From the NCBI GenBank assembly GCA_025769875.1, contig JAGFNK010000328.1, positions 1-59,892 on the forward strand: 59,892 nucleotides of DNA. Direction: 5' to 3'. The first letter of the stretch is position 1; every line of letters starts with the position of its first letter. The DNA comes from Russula earlei. Lineage: Eukaryota > Basidiomycota > Agaricomycetes > Russulales > Russulaceae. The notes under the pieces are model-generated. The model did no database searches, was not told the origin of the DNA, and saw only the letters and a list, made by a program, of their open reading frames with translations. Positions 1 through 9,521 of this stretch are shown piece by piece. The translations under genes were made by a program, and so were the position numbers.

Positions 1-1
1 C

Positions 2-193
2 TCTCCAGCAGAATTTGAAGGATATCTGTGGAAAACCCGAGTAGTTCTAACCCAAAGCAGCATTACTGAAGAATACTCCCGAATCCAATTAAGGAAAAAC
101 ATCAAGGAAAGACCCGATACCATTCGACTAAAGCCAGCCTACACCATTGCATATCCTTGGAACAACGGCCATTGGACTATAACAGTCGTCTAG
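2..193 (+). CDS. C-terminal end of leader ORF X, upstream of gag (element A)
   Basis: An open frame runs from the window edge to a TAG at 191-193 and encodes the last 63 residues of a protein lying upstream of gag. The same reading, with a longer N-terminal part, is present in copy B at 58607-59892. Agreement of the frame between the two copies argues that it is coding. The tail contains W-K-T-R and W-N-N-G-H-W-T-I segments. I recognise no domain. The stop lies 4 nt before the ATG of the next ORF at 198, a spacing that would suit reinitiation. The function is unknown; it could be an extended Gag N-terminal region. Confidence 0.45.
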   Translation, partial: SPAEFEGYLWKTRVVLTQSSITEEYSRIQLRKNIKERPDTIRLKPAYTIAYPWNNGHWTITVV

Positions 194-197
194 ATCT

Positions 198-690
198 ATG
201 AGCACTAGGAGGGACATCACTGACGAAGAAGAAAATCAAATCCCACTCTTATTTGAAAACCTCAGTTACGACACCCAAGATCACTGTTACTGAGGAAAAT
301 TTGCAGGCACACCTATTATCAACCACGGAAATCTTTCTGACACTTGGTTATACGAAGACGATAACGATGAAGTTACCACCGAACAACTTAAAGCGGCAGC
401 CCCAGGAGCAGAAAACGTTCAAGACTTCAACCCCTATAACTACACCGGCCTCTTCCTAGACAGACCAGTCAAGTGGAGCCGATCTAGAAGACATTGGGTT
501 TACTATAACAATCGAGAAGTCGATTTCTCAGCCAGAACACCTCAAGAAGTTACCGCTATCCTAGGAACTGCTCAGAGCACTCGAAGCACCACTCCAGGAC
601 CTTCTACCAGTGTAATACCCAACAACCTACTCCTCATACAACTAGCAATGTACCACAAGCAAGTCCCTTGAACGCTCACTCTAACTAGAA
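198..690 (+). pseudogene. Leader ORF 1 of element A, interrupted by a stop
   Basis: ATG at 198 opens an acidic reading (M-S-T-R-R-D-I-T-D-E-E-E) that runs toward gag. It carries a TGA at 291-293 where copy B reads CGA (arginine), a C-to-T change at a CpG. The frame continues through W-L-Y-E-D-D-N-D-E and V-Y-Y-N-N-R-E segments to a Pro/Thr/Ser-rich tail near 600-690. There, small indels between copies A and B obscure whether this ORF is fused to gag or ends before it. No known domain is recognised. It may be an N-terminal extension of Gag. The coding case rests on conservation between the copies, which are recent, so it is moderate. Confidence 0.45.
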
Positions 691-749
691 TCCAACTACA
701 AGGTTCAGCCCCACCTATTGTTACAGCTACAACAACTCAGAATCCCACC

Positions 750-1707
750 ATGTCAAGCAATCCACGCCTTGTCGGAACAGCACCAGAACCCTTTTGACGG
801 AAAGGCTGATAATGCAGAAGCCTTTTGGGCAGCTTTGGCCAATTATTATTACATCAATGGCGACTCCTTTACAGATGAAAGCAAGAAAGTTGCCGCTGCA
901 CTGACCCACTTTAAAGTAGGAACACCCGCTGGAGCGTGGGCTAGAGAACAAACCACCAAGGCTATGGCTCATACCGTAGCAGACTATGGGTCATGGGACG
1001 ACTTCAAGAAAGCCTTTGCCGATCATTTTATCCCTGCAGAAGCAGAATTGGCCTCCGCCAATACCATGCACACCTATTATCAAGGAAAGCTACCGTTCAA
1101 TGAATGGTATCAGAAATGGTCGCACCACGCATCACAAGCTACCACCGATGAAAGAACAAAGATGTACGCATTTAGGAAGAACATCAACCCGGCCTTAAAT
1201 CAGAAAATACTGGGAATCACACCAACACCAACTACGCTTGCAGCCCTTGTCAAAGCAGCAAGAGAATTCGACAACCTTTTCCACCTATACAACTCCACTG
1301 CTTTTCAAGGAGGACGCTCTGTGCGTGCCCAAGGATTGAACACTCAAGGATCAGATAATCCATTGGAAATTAACTTGTACCAAGGAGAGCCCAATGAACG
1401 ACCCTGGGAATCCAGAAGTGAAAGGAAACCCCTCACAGATGCAGAGAAAGAATTTCGACGCAAGAACAATCTCTGTTATTATTGTGGAAAGAAGAATCAT
1501 ATGGCAAATCAATGTAGAGCAAAGAAAGCAGCTCAAGGACGCCAACGACAAGGATCTCGCCCCCAAACAGTCAGAGCCACAACCATCCAAGATGAAAACA
1601 TCGAACCTGCGCAAGAAGAACCCATTCCTGTTGCTTCACTAACGACTTGGAGAGAAACACTTGCAGACTCGATCCTCCGCCCAAGATCTGCTCCTATGGA
1701 TTTTTAA
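750..1707 (+). pseudogene. gag: Gag nucleocapsid/capsid polyprotein (element A), one frameshift
   Basis: Encodes the structural protein that forms the cytoplasmic virus-like particle and packages the element RNA. I chose ATG 750 (M-S-S-N-P-R-L) because it leads into the conserved start of the family's capsid, P-F-D-G-K-A. Copy A has an extra T in the run 792-795, which shifts the frame; from there the frame is open to TAA 1705-1707. The capsid-like region includes A-F-W-A-A-L-A-N-Y-Y and the helical Y-Q-K-W-S-H-H stretch. A CCHC zinc knuckle C-Y-Y-C-G-K-K-N-H-M-A-N-Q-C lies at 1474-1515, followed by a basic tail. The stop is immediately followed, in the same frame, by the protease reading. 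Confidence 0.88.
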
Positions 1708-2334
1708 TTGGACCCCCTTCTGCACCGAGGAGGGACGCTGGTCCAAATCAGTACGATACAAAGAGAAATCAATTACCCCAAAGTTTTTACCAAGAATATT
1801 CGCTCCCCTTCCATTGCCTTGAAAGTTACCTTAGTAGGGAAGACAAGCGGCAAAGAAATCGGTGCAAGAGCCCTGCTCGACAGTGGAGCAGAAGGAATGA
1901 TAATCCATGAACGATTTGCACAAAGACACCACCTGCACCTTCGAACTATGATCAAACCCTTGCCAGCACAAAATGTAGACGGAACACAAAATGCCAATGG
2001 ACTAATACGCTTTAGCACCATCCAAAGACTTCGCATTCAAGCGCACACAGGCGCCACTCATGACGAACAAGCAGAATTCCTTGTCACTAACATTGGAGAT
2101 CACGACATTATCTTAGGAACAGATTGGCTACGACACCACAACCCAGATATTGATTGGGCAAATGATACAATCACACTGAGGAACTGCCCCCGAACTTGCC
2201 TTACCACACACCCAAGCATAACCATTGCATCTGCATCTGGAACACGGAATTACCAAATACAAGCGCTTACTTTCCCTGAAGAAGAAGAACCCGAGTTTAC
2301 AGGACATTGCTGCACTAATCTTCCCAGATACTGA
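1708..2334 (+). CDS. pol: Aspartic protease domain of pol (element A)
   Basis: Retropepsin-type aspartic protease that would cleave the Gag-Pol polyprotein. The catalytic D-S-G triplet is at 1879-1887 in the context A-L-L-D-S-G-A-E-G-M-I-I. The second conserved block, D-I-I-L-G-T-D-W-L, lies near 2104-2130, as in fungal Gypsy proteases. The frame follows directly after the gag TAA with no ATG, so expression would need stop readthrough, a frameshift, or loss of the stop. It ends at TGA 2332-2334, overlapping the RT frame, which is +1 relative to it. Confidence 0.85.
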   Translation: MDPLLHRGGTLVQISTIQREINYPKVFTKNIRSPSIALKVTLVGKTSGKEIGARALLDSGAEGMIIHERFAQRHHLHLRTMIKPLPAQNVDGTQNANGLIRFSTIQRLRIQAHTGATHDEQAEFLVTNIGDHDIILGTDWLRHHNPDIDWANDTITLRNCPRTCLTTHPSITIASASGTRNYQIQALTFPEEEEPEFTGHCCTNLPRY

Positions 2335-4432
2335 AGGACCATTGAACCCATGTGTTGACGAACAAATCCACGATGCGTTTAGCCCAATAACAATCAGCAT
2401 AAGAGCCAAATCAACCACAGCTACCAAGCTAGCCAATGCAGAAACACCCCCTAAGACATTAGACGAACTTATCCCTGCCCAATTCTTGAAATGGCGAAAG
2501 GTTTTCGATGAACAAGCTTCTCAACGCCTTCCTGCTCACCAACCATGGGACCATGCAATCAATCTAAAACCAGGGATCGCCCGACGCGATTCTGGCATTT
2601 ATCGACTTACTCCTAAGGAACTACAAGCCCTAAAAGAATACTTAGACGAACATTTGAAAAGAGGCACAATCCGACCATCAAAAGCAGCTATTGCCAGCCC
2701 ATTCTTCTTTGTAGAAAAGAAAGGAGGAAATCTACGACCAGTGCAAGACTACAGAGCCCTGAATACAGCAACTGTCAAAGACGCGTATCCACTACCCTTG
2801 ATTCCTGAATTAATTGACAAACTCCAAGGAGCCCAATACTTTACCAAGTTTGACGTACGATGGGGATACAACAATATTCGCCTCAGAGAGGGCGATGAAC
2901 ACCTCGCAGCATTCAAGACACCATTAGGACTCTTCGAACCATTGATAATGACATTTGGTCTCTGCAACGCCCCAGCCACTTTCCAACGCTTTATGAACAC
3001 CATCCTAGCAAAATACATTGCCACTGAACGAGTGGTTGTTTATCTAGATGATATACTAATCATGGCGCAAACCTTGAACGAACTAGACGACTGGACACAT
3101 AAGGTCCTAAAAACACTCCAAGACCACGACTTATACTTGAAACCAGAGAAATGTGCTTTCCGACAAACCTCTATTAGTTACCTAGGCATCAATATCTCCC
3201 AAGGACGAATATCCATGGACCAAGACAAGTTAATAGGCATTACAAAGTGGCCTACTCCGACCAATGTTACGGAAGTACAAGCATTTCTAGGATTCTGCAA
3301 CTTCTATCGACGATTTATCCACCAATACTCTCGAATAGCACGGCCCTTGTTTAACTTAACAAAGAAAGAAAACCCCTTCAAGTGGGAAGACGATGAAGAA
3401 CAAGCATTTCAGAAACTAATCCAAGCATTCACAACGGCCCCAATCCTCATGTTACCTAACCACACGAAACCCTTTCGACTCATCTGCGATGCAAGTGACT
3501 TTGCAGTCGGTGCAATCTTGGAACAACCCGATGAATTTAACAGATATCACCCAGTAGCCTATTTCTCGAAATCCTTGGACCCCGCACAACGAAATTACAT
3601 GATCTATGATAAAGAACTCCTTGCTATCGTTTTGTCCCTCTGGCACTTCCGACACTACCTTGAAGGCGCTACACACCCCATTGATCTATGGACAGACCAC
3701 AATAACTTGACATACTTCATGACAAAACAGAAACTCACGAGACGACAAGCCCGATGGGCACTCCTCCTCAGCAATTTCGACTTCACCATCACCCACCACC
3801 CAGGAACTATGAACAAAGCAGACGGTCTGTCCAGGCGGCCAGACTTTAAAGAGGGGATACAAAACGAAAATGATGGAAAGGTGCTCCTAGATGACAAATT
3901 TTTTAAAATTAGAGCAACACGCACCTCTGCTACAGAACCAATCGGCGACCAGGAACTTCGACAACAACTACGATCTAGCAAAGACTATGACCCAGAAGTA
4001 TCTAACGCGTTAGCAATCATTATAAAGAATGGACCAAGGCGACTATCCAAAGGCTTACAGGACTGGAACCTTGAAGATGGACTAATACTATTCAAAGGAA
4101 AAGTCTATATCCCAAACAACGACACCCTAAGAAAGAAAATTCTAAAACTACACCACGACTCCCTTGCCACTGGGCATCCTGGCCAATGGAAAACTTATGA
4201 ACTAATCAGCCGAAACTATTGGTGGCCAGGAATGCTAACCTATGTCAAAAGTTATGTAGATGGTTGCGCAATTTGCCAAAGTACAAAGAACCGTCCAAAG
4301 ACAGAAACACCCCTTGTACCGATTACACCAGCTGGAGAAGTATGGAAAAGCATTACTATGGACTTTATCACAGGACCTACCGATTTCACAAGGCTTCGAC
4401 AGCCTCCTAGTCGTGGTAGATCGATTCAGTAA
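2225..4432 (+). pseudogene. pol: Pol: reverse transcriptase, RNase H, integrase N-terminal half (element A)
   Basis: Copies the element RNA into DNA (RT and RNase H) and begins the integrase. The RT catalytic Y-L-D-D is at 3041-3052 (about residue 273), preceded by the F-D-V-R-W-G-Y-N-N and F-G-L-C-N-A-P blocks. RNase H has D-A-S-D-F near residue 422 and T-D-H-N-N near 490. The integrase zinc-binding HHCC module follows (H-H-D...G-H-P-G-Q, then C-A-I-C-Q) at about 4150-4290. The reading dies just after the integrase M-D-F-I-T block. There copy A reads CACAGG where copy B reads CACGG, and the extra base shifts the frame at about 4371. The apparent start at 2225 is only the frame opening; the domain continues from the protease by a +1 shift. 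Confidence 0.92.
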
Positions 4433-4822
4433 AGCAATAATCATTACCCCTTGCCACAAGACAATCACAGCAGACGAAACAGCGACACTAATCATGAACA
4501 ATGTCTGGAGAAGAATAGGGCTCCCAACACAAATAATATCGGACAGAGGCCCTCAGTTCGCAGCAAAAGTCACTCAAGAACTATGGAAGAAGTTAAATGT
4601 CAAAGTATCATTAAGCACAGCATATCACCCACAGACAGATGGAGAAACAGAACGAGTTAACCAAGAACTAGAACAATACCTACGAATATTTTGCAACCAT
4701 CAAGCAGACAATTGGGCAGAACTAGTTCCCTTTATGGAGTTCGCACATAATGCCAGACAACACAGTGCTACGAACAAACCCCCGTTTGAAGTCTGGTATG
4801 GCTTTAACCCAACATTTGCTCC
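4375..4822 (+). pseudogene. pol: Integrase catalytic core, shifted frame (element A)
   Basis: Continuation of pol in the next frame after the indel at about 4371. It begins with L-P-I-S-Q-G-F-D-S-L-L-V-V-V-D-R-F-S-K and carries the second catalytic aspartate in S-D-R-G-P-Q-F (near 4540-4560). The third acidic residue follows the T-A-Y-H-P-Q-T-D-G-E-T-E-R block near 4620-4660. This is the D,D-35-E transposase/integrase fold. The frame ends near 4822, where copy A has GCTCCAGCCCC against GCTCCACCCC in copy B, another single-base indel that moves the reading to the chromodomain frame. Confidence 0.88.
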
Positions 4823-5427
4823 AGCCCCTTGCCTTTACATCAAAGTTCCCTTCAATCCAAGAAAGACTATCAAGACTAAACCAACTCAGAGAAGAAGTAG
4901 CTGCCTCCCTGAACCGAGCAACAGAAATCATGAAGCAATCAGGACCTCAATCCTCCACATTTCGTTTTAAAGAAGGGGATCAAGTATGGCTGGAAGCCAC
5001 GAATCTACGAACCACTCACCCAAAAGCAAAACTAGCCCCTCGACGCTATGGGCCATTCAAAGTCACCACTGCCTATCCAGTAAACGTTCGCCTCGAGCTA
5101 CCAAAGTCTTGGAAGATACACCCGGTTTTTCACCACTCCCTGATTAAACCTTACAAAGAAACCATTGCCCATGGTCCTAACTTTTCAAACCCGCCACCAA
5201 TATTAGTCGAAGGTGAAGAACAATATGAAGTAGAGCAGATCCTAAACTCTCGGCTCTCCCCAAACCGCAAAGGAATCCAATACCTAGTTAAATGGAAAGG
5301 GTATACGGTTGCAGAAAATACTTGGGAGCCAGCATCTAACCTATCAAGAGCGCAATCACTTGTTAAAGACTTCCATCGGAAATATCCGAAGGCGCTTAGA
5401 ACAATTCCCACCAGGAGTAACCCCTAA
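4823..5427 (+). pseudogene. pol: Integrase C-terminal GPF/Y module and chromodomain (element A)
   Basis: The end of pol. It contains the GPF/Y-type module (D-Q-V-W-L-E-A-T-N, R-R-Y-G-P-F-K-V, H-P-V-F-H-H-S-L-I) at about 4980-5160, then a chromodomain at about 5225-5395: Y-E-V-E-Q-I-L, Y-L-V-K-W-K-G-Y and N-T-W-E-P-A-S-N-L. In chromoviruses this C-terminal chromodomain reads histone marks, commonly H3K9 methylation, and directs insertion to heterochromatin; that fits the extreme nesting seen here. The frame is open to TAA 5425-5427. The reading frame is displaced from the integrase core by one base. Confidence 0.9.
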
Positions 5428-5661
5428 ACCAACAACTCTCATCATGACCTCTGTCGATGACTACCTTTATCCTTGTTACCAACGAACTTTTCAGAGAACT
5501 CCTGCGACCACATGCACCCAATCGACCACAGCCATCCCCAAAGCAAATCATAGAACAAGGGAGAACTCCCCACGAACTGAACAGACTTCGACTTTTCATA
5601 TGCAAACTACTCCACCTTCCAAAGAAACGAATCCCTACTGTTGCAGGAGCAACAAGTCTAT
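5428..5661 (+). other. 3' untranslated spacer of element A
   Basis: About 230 nt between the chromodomain stop and the polypurine tract. Short frames exist, but none is supported by conservation against copy B or by a recognisable motif. Confidence 0.6.
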
Positions 5662-5675
5662 AAAGAGGGGATGAA
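5662..5675 (+). promoter_or_regulatory. Polypurine tract priming plus-strand DNA (element A)
   Basis: AAAGAGGGGATGAA lies directly against the TG that opens the 3' LTR. This is the expected position and composition of the purine tract used to start plus-strand synthesis. The same tract is found in copy B at 53117-53130 (- strand). Confidence 0.85.
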
Positions 5676-6505
5676 TGTTACGAACCAAGGCCAAGTCCTG
5701 GCCGAAGATTGTCCTATTTTACTCAAGAAAGAACCTCTCTCACTTTGCATTGCCGACTCCCTTCCATTTTCTGGGCTATCCCTCCTGCGGTACAAGATAT
5801 TGCTATTGCAAAGGCACTATAACACGACCAGGCACCAGTTTCCTAATCGGGTAATCATCGCGTGGCAGCCACATGGCCACTCAGCCACCATGGACCCGAA
5901 ACAGCGGCACAAACTCTTAGAAACTGTTGCATAAATCATCTGACGTCATCAAGGCTCCAATGACATCATGGCTGACTGAGCGACTCCACAGTGACCTCAT
6001 AGGCTCACTAAGCGCTCCACAGTGACATCATAATGATGTCATCGCTCCACAATGATCAGTAATGCGCTCAGTAAGCCTGAAAGTTGACACAAGCAAGTTT
6101 ATGCCTCTGTAGTCCTATTGGATGGTACCAAAGAGTCTAGAATAGTCCCAGTGCTTTGTAATCGACCCTGTACACTGTATATAAGCCCCAATGAAGCATG
6201 GCAGTCGTCAGACTGTCCATTTGTGATACTCTCATCCTCCTGGGTACTCCCCTGCGACTGCTCAGTCTAAAGTCCACTCTCGTCTTCAAGGTACTCTTCA
6301 ACGACCGCCTTGTTTAAAGCCCCTCGCTACACTGGCCTCTAGCCTTCGCCTTTGTCTCTTGCAACACCTACCAGTCCCCTATCTGGTACCTCCTCGTCGT
6401 TTGGCTCGTCCTCCTGTTCAACGCCGCCTTCGCCGCGTACCATCTGTTCCGACCCTTGCCCACCTGCTCCTGAGTCCTTAGTGATCAGCAGTACGTGTCT
6501 TGACA
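5676..6505 (+). repeat. 3' LTR of element A (LTR1 family, 830 bp)
   Basis: Begins TGTTACGAACC and ends GTGTCTTGACA, the usual TG...CA ends. It holds a TATATAAG box at 6178-6185 and an upstream cluster of TGACRTCA-type sites. Other copies of this LTR in the window are at 8689-9516 (-), 13732-14220 with 21303-21520 (+), 14221-14901 with 21155-21302 (-), 32714-33551 (+), 48822-49647 (-) and 52286-53116 (-). Lengths of the complete copies are 826-838 bp. Confidence 0.93.
5941..6185 (+). promoter_or_regulatory. LTR1 promoter: bZIP/CRE-like array and TATA box
   Basis: A perfect palindromic TGACGTCA is at 5941-5948. It is followed within about 100 nt by TGACATCA and its reverse TGATGTCA, spaced by repeated CTCCACA/ACTCCACAG segments. 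A TATATAAG box follows at 6178-6185. TGACGTCA is the consensus of CREB/ATF-type bZIP factors, so this reads as an LTR enhancer plus core promoter. Other LTR1 copies have the CpG of the first site changed to TpG or CpA. Factor binding is inferred, not shown. Confidence 0.55.
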
Positions 6506-6566
6506 GTATGCTTACTATGTTTTAATTACTGCAGTGTTCATGGTCCTGTCTCTTTTATTAGTCCCC

Positions 6567-7114
6567 ATGTCTAACACTCCTCCCACATCTCCTCAACAAT
6601 CTCAGGCTGCTGCACATCAAGCTGAGCGTGCCAGTCACACTTTGGGCAGTCCTGAACAGCATAGGACACCTGCCAGCACCTCAACTGCCAGACAACCTAT
6701 TCAATTTCAAGGACAAGTCTATTGTCACTTACCAGCTAATTTGGCTGCTCAAGTGGCTGCCCTTCAACCACTCCCCACTCGACGGCGCTATGGTCAAACT
6801 CCTGCCCCTTCTCTTCTTGCCCCTCCTCCTGTGAGTCAGTTTCATCTTAAAATAGACTTTATAATAATTATGAGTTGCAGATTATTACAAGGTCACATTC
6901 TGCTGCCCCTGGCTCTGGCTCTGGCTCTACCTCTGCTGCTGCTGCTGCTTCTGTCTATGGATCTGGCTCTGGCTCTGTGTCTACTCCTGAACTTGCTACT
7001 AACCCCCCTCTTCCTCTTCCTAATCCTAACAGGCAGTATCAGCATTTGCCAGTTGACTTGGCTGCTCAGCTTGCTGCCCTTCCTCCTCTTCCACAGCAAA
7101 GAGGTCATCATGTC

Positions 7115-7155
<41 letters not shown>

Positions 7156-8688
7156 CCCTGCCCCTGCCCCTTCCCCTCCTGCCCCTTCCCCACCTCCTCC
7201 ATCCTCTGCTCCTCCAAGTCCTCCTCCTTATCCTCATGCCCAAGTTTATCCAGAAGATCCCTTGCCTGTAAGTTTCTATTCTTTAAAGGGAAAAAATATA
7301 TACTTAATAGATATTATAGCATCCAGATATGGGCCAACCTATGCTGCCACCTCCTCAAGCCATGCCCATTGCACGACATCCTTTTGATCCCACATGGGCT
7401 ATTCATGATCTTGAAGGCATGAACATTCAATGCCCTTTCTGCAAGGCACTTCATTGGCTAGATGAGCGCCTTACCAACTCATCTAAAAGGACCCCCAAGG
7501 TTGGCATGTGTTGCTTGAGTGGCAAGATTGCCCTTCCTCCCCTTCACCCATGTCCCCCTGAGCTTTACCACCTTCTCACTGGCCAAGATCCTATTTCTAA
7601 AGCATTTTGCCTTCATATTCGCTCCTACAACAATGCTTTGGCCTTTACCTCAGTGGGAAGACAGGTGGATCATTCTGTGAATCAGGGAGGACATGGACCT
7701 TGGGTCTTCAAGCTGCATGGGGAACTTATTCATAGGATTGGGTCTCTTTTGCCACCAGAGAGGCCTGATGCTGCCCCTTCTTATGCACAGCTTTACATCT
7801 ATGACCCTAGCATGGCCCTCAATGTGCGCATGGCCCATCAGGCCAACTCTAGATTGACTCAAGGCACCATGCAGACTCTTCAGGACATGCTTTATTGCTC
7901 TCATGCTGCTGTCCAGAAGTTCAAGCAGGCTTATGAGTTGACTCAACACCTTCCTAGAGAGCAAGACTGCACTCTCTCACTTCACTTTGATGCTGCATGT
8001 GATAGGCTTCGCTATAATTCCCCTGATGCTGCCATCAATGAGATTGCAGTTATCATTCCAGGTGAAGGAGATCAAATCAAGGACTCACAGGACATCATCT
8101 TGAGCCTTAGGGATGGCCATCTAAAGCGCATCTCTGACATCCATCCTGTTTACCCCTCACTCAGATATGTCCTCCTTTTTCCCACTGGCCAGCTAGGATG
8201 GTTCCCCAACATCCCTTACCGAGATGTTGAAGATGGCCCTGCTCCAAATGCAAATAGGTGCATCTCTTTGGCTCAATTCCTTCGCTATCACCTTCATATT
8301 CGCCCTCATATCATTGACTCCAATCACATCTTCCTCTCTGGCATGCTCTTTCAAGAGTATGTCTGTGAGGCTTGGGCCATTGCAGAGCAGAGCCACCTCA
8401 ACTTTATTAAGAGGAATCAAGGCAAGCTCAGGGTGGAGATCTATGAGGGTCTGGCAGATGCTGTTGCTGCCAATGTTGATGTTGACACACACCAACTAGG
8501 CAAGAGATTTATCCTTCCCTCCAGCTTCTCTGGCAGCACCAGAAATATGCAGCAGCATCTCCAAGATGCCTTTGCCATCAACCGCTTCTATGGTGGAGGT
8601 GACCTCTTTATCACCATGACTGCCAATCCTCAGTGGCCTGAGGTTCACTCTGCCCTTCTCCCTGGCCAGACTGCCAATGAGCACCCTG
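6567..8688 (+). pseudogene. Helitron Rep-helicase, N-terminal part (three exons)
   Basis: Start ATG 6567 (M-S-N-T-P-P-T). Exon 1 is 6567-6830, intron 6831-6880 (GTGAGT...GCAG), exon 2 6881-7267, intron 7268-7319 (GTAAGT...ATAG), exon 3 from 7320. All junctions are phase 0 and the joined frame stays open. Exons 1 and 2 encode a Ser/Ala/Pro-rich head with an Ala-Pro run. A motif H-L-P-x-x-L-A-A-Q-x-A-A-L-x-P-L-P occurs once in each exon. Exon 3 holds the Helitron-like N domain, with Y-P-S-L-R-Y-V-L-L-F-P-T-G and the R-F-I-L-P-S-S-F-S-G-S-T-R / T-M-T-A-N-P-Q-W-P-E block. The reading is cut at 8688 by a solo LTR and resumes at 9522. Confidence 0.87.
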
Positions 8689-9516
8689 TGTCAAGACACG
8701 TACTGCTGATCACTAAGGACTCAGGAGCAGGTGGGCAGGGGTCGGAACAGATGGTACGCGGCGTAAACAGCGTTGAACAGGAGGACGAGCCAAACGACTA
8801 GAAGATACCAGATGGGGACTGGTACGTGTTGCAGGAGACAGAGGCGAAGAGTAGAGGCCAGTGCAGCGAGGGACTTTAAACAAGGCGGTCGTTGAAGAGT
8901 ACCTTGAAGACGAGGGAAGGCTTTAGACTGAGCAGTCGCAGGGGAGTACCCAGGAAGTGGAGAGTATCACAAATGGACAGTCTGACGACTGCCATGCTTC
9001 ATTGGGGCTTATATACAGTATACAGGGTCGATTACAAAGCACTGGGACTATTCTAGACTCTTTGGTACCATCCAATAGGACTACAGAGGCATAAACTTGT
9101 TTGTGTCAACTTTCAGGCTTACTGAGCGCATTACTGATCATTGTGGAGCGATGACATCATTATGATGTCACTGTGGAGCGCTTAGTGAGCCTATGAGGTC
9201 ACTGTGGAGTCACTCAGTCAGCCATGATGTCATTGGAGCCTTGATGACATCAGATGATTTATGCAACAGTTTCTAAGAGTTTGTGCCACTGTTTCGGGTC
9301 CATGGTGGCTGAGTGGCCATGTGGCTGCCACGCGATGATTACCCGATTAGGAAACTGGTGCCTGGTCATGTTATAGTGCCTTTGCAATAGCAATATCTTG
9401 TACCGCAGGGGGGATAGCCCAGAAAATGGAAGGGAGTCGGCAATGCAAAGTGAGAGAGGTTCTTCTTGAGTAAAATAGGACAATCTTCGGCCAGGACTTG
9501 GCCTTGGTTCGTAACA
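8689..9516 (-). repeat. Solo LTR1 inside the Helitron gene, TSD CCCTG
   Basis: Read on the - strand it runs from TGTTACGAACC to CTTGACA. It is flanked by CCCTG at 8684-8688 and 9517-9521. It lacks internal retrotransposon sequence, so it is a solo LTR left by recombination. It splits a codon of the Helitron protein (H-P-D-L-V-V). Confidence 0.95.
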
Positions 9517-9521
9517 CCCTG

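Larger units (their letters stand above)
1..6505 (+). mobile_element. Ty3/Gypsy chromovirus copy A (5' end outside window)
   Basis: An LTR retrotransposon of the chromodomain Ty3/Gypsy group, entered from the left so that its 5' LTR is missing. In order on the + strand it shows two leader ORFs, a gag with one CCHC knuckle, protease, reverse transcriptase, RNase H, integrase, chromodomain, a polypurine tract and a full 3' LTR. The order PR-RT-RH-IN-CHD is the Metaviridae-type order. A sister copy on the other strand at 52286-59892 aligns almost base for base. Copy A is broken by single-base indels in gag, integrase and the integrase tail and by a stop codon in the leader ORF, so it is not autonomous as read. 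It ends against the Helitron; the 5 bp after its LTR are GTATG. Confidence 0.93.

Noticed and set aside
6893..7243. Open frames opposite and beside the Ala-Pro region giving Arg/Gly or Leu-rich peptides
   Set aside because: They arise from the simple CCTGCT/GGCTCT repeats of Helitron exon 2 read in other frames; the spliced + strand frame explains the region.
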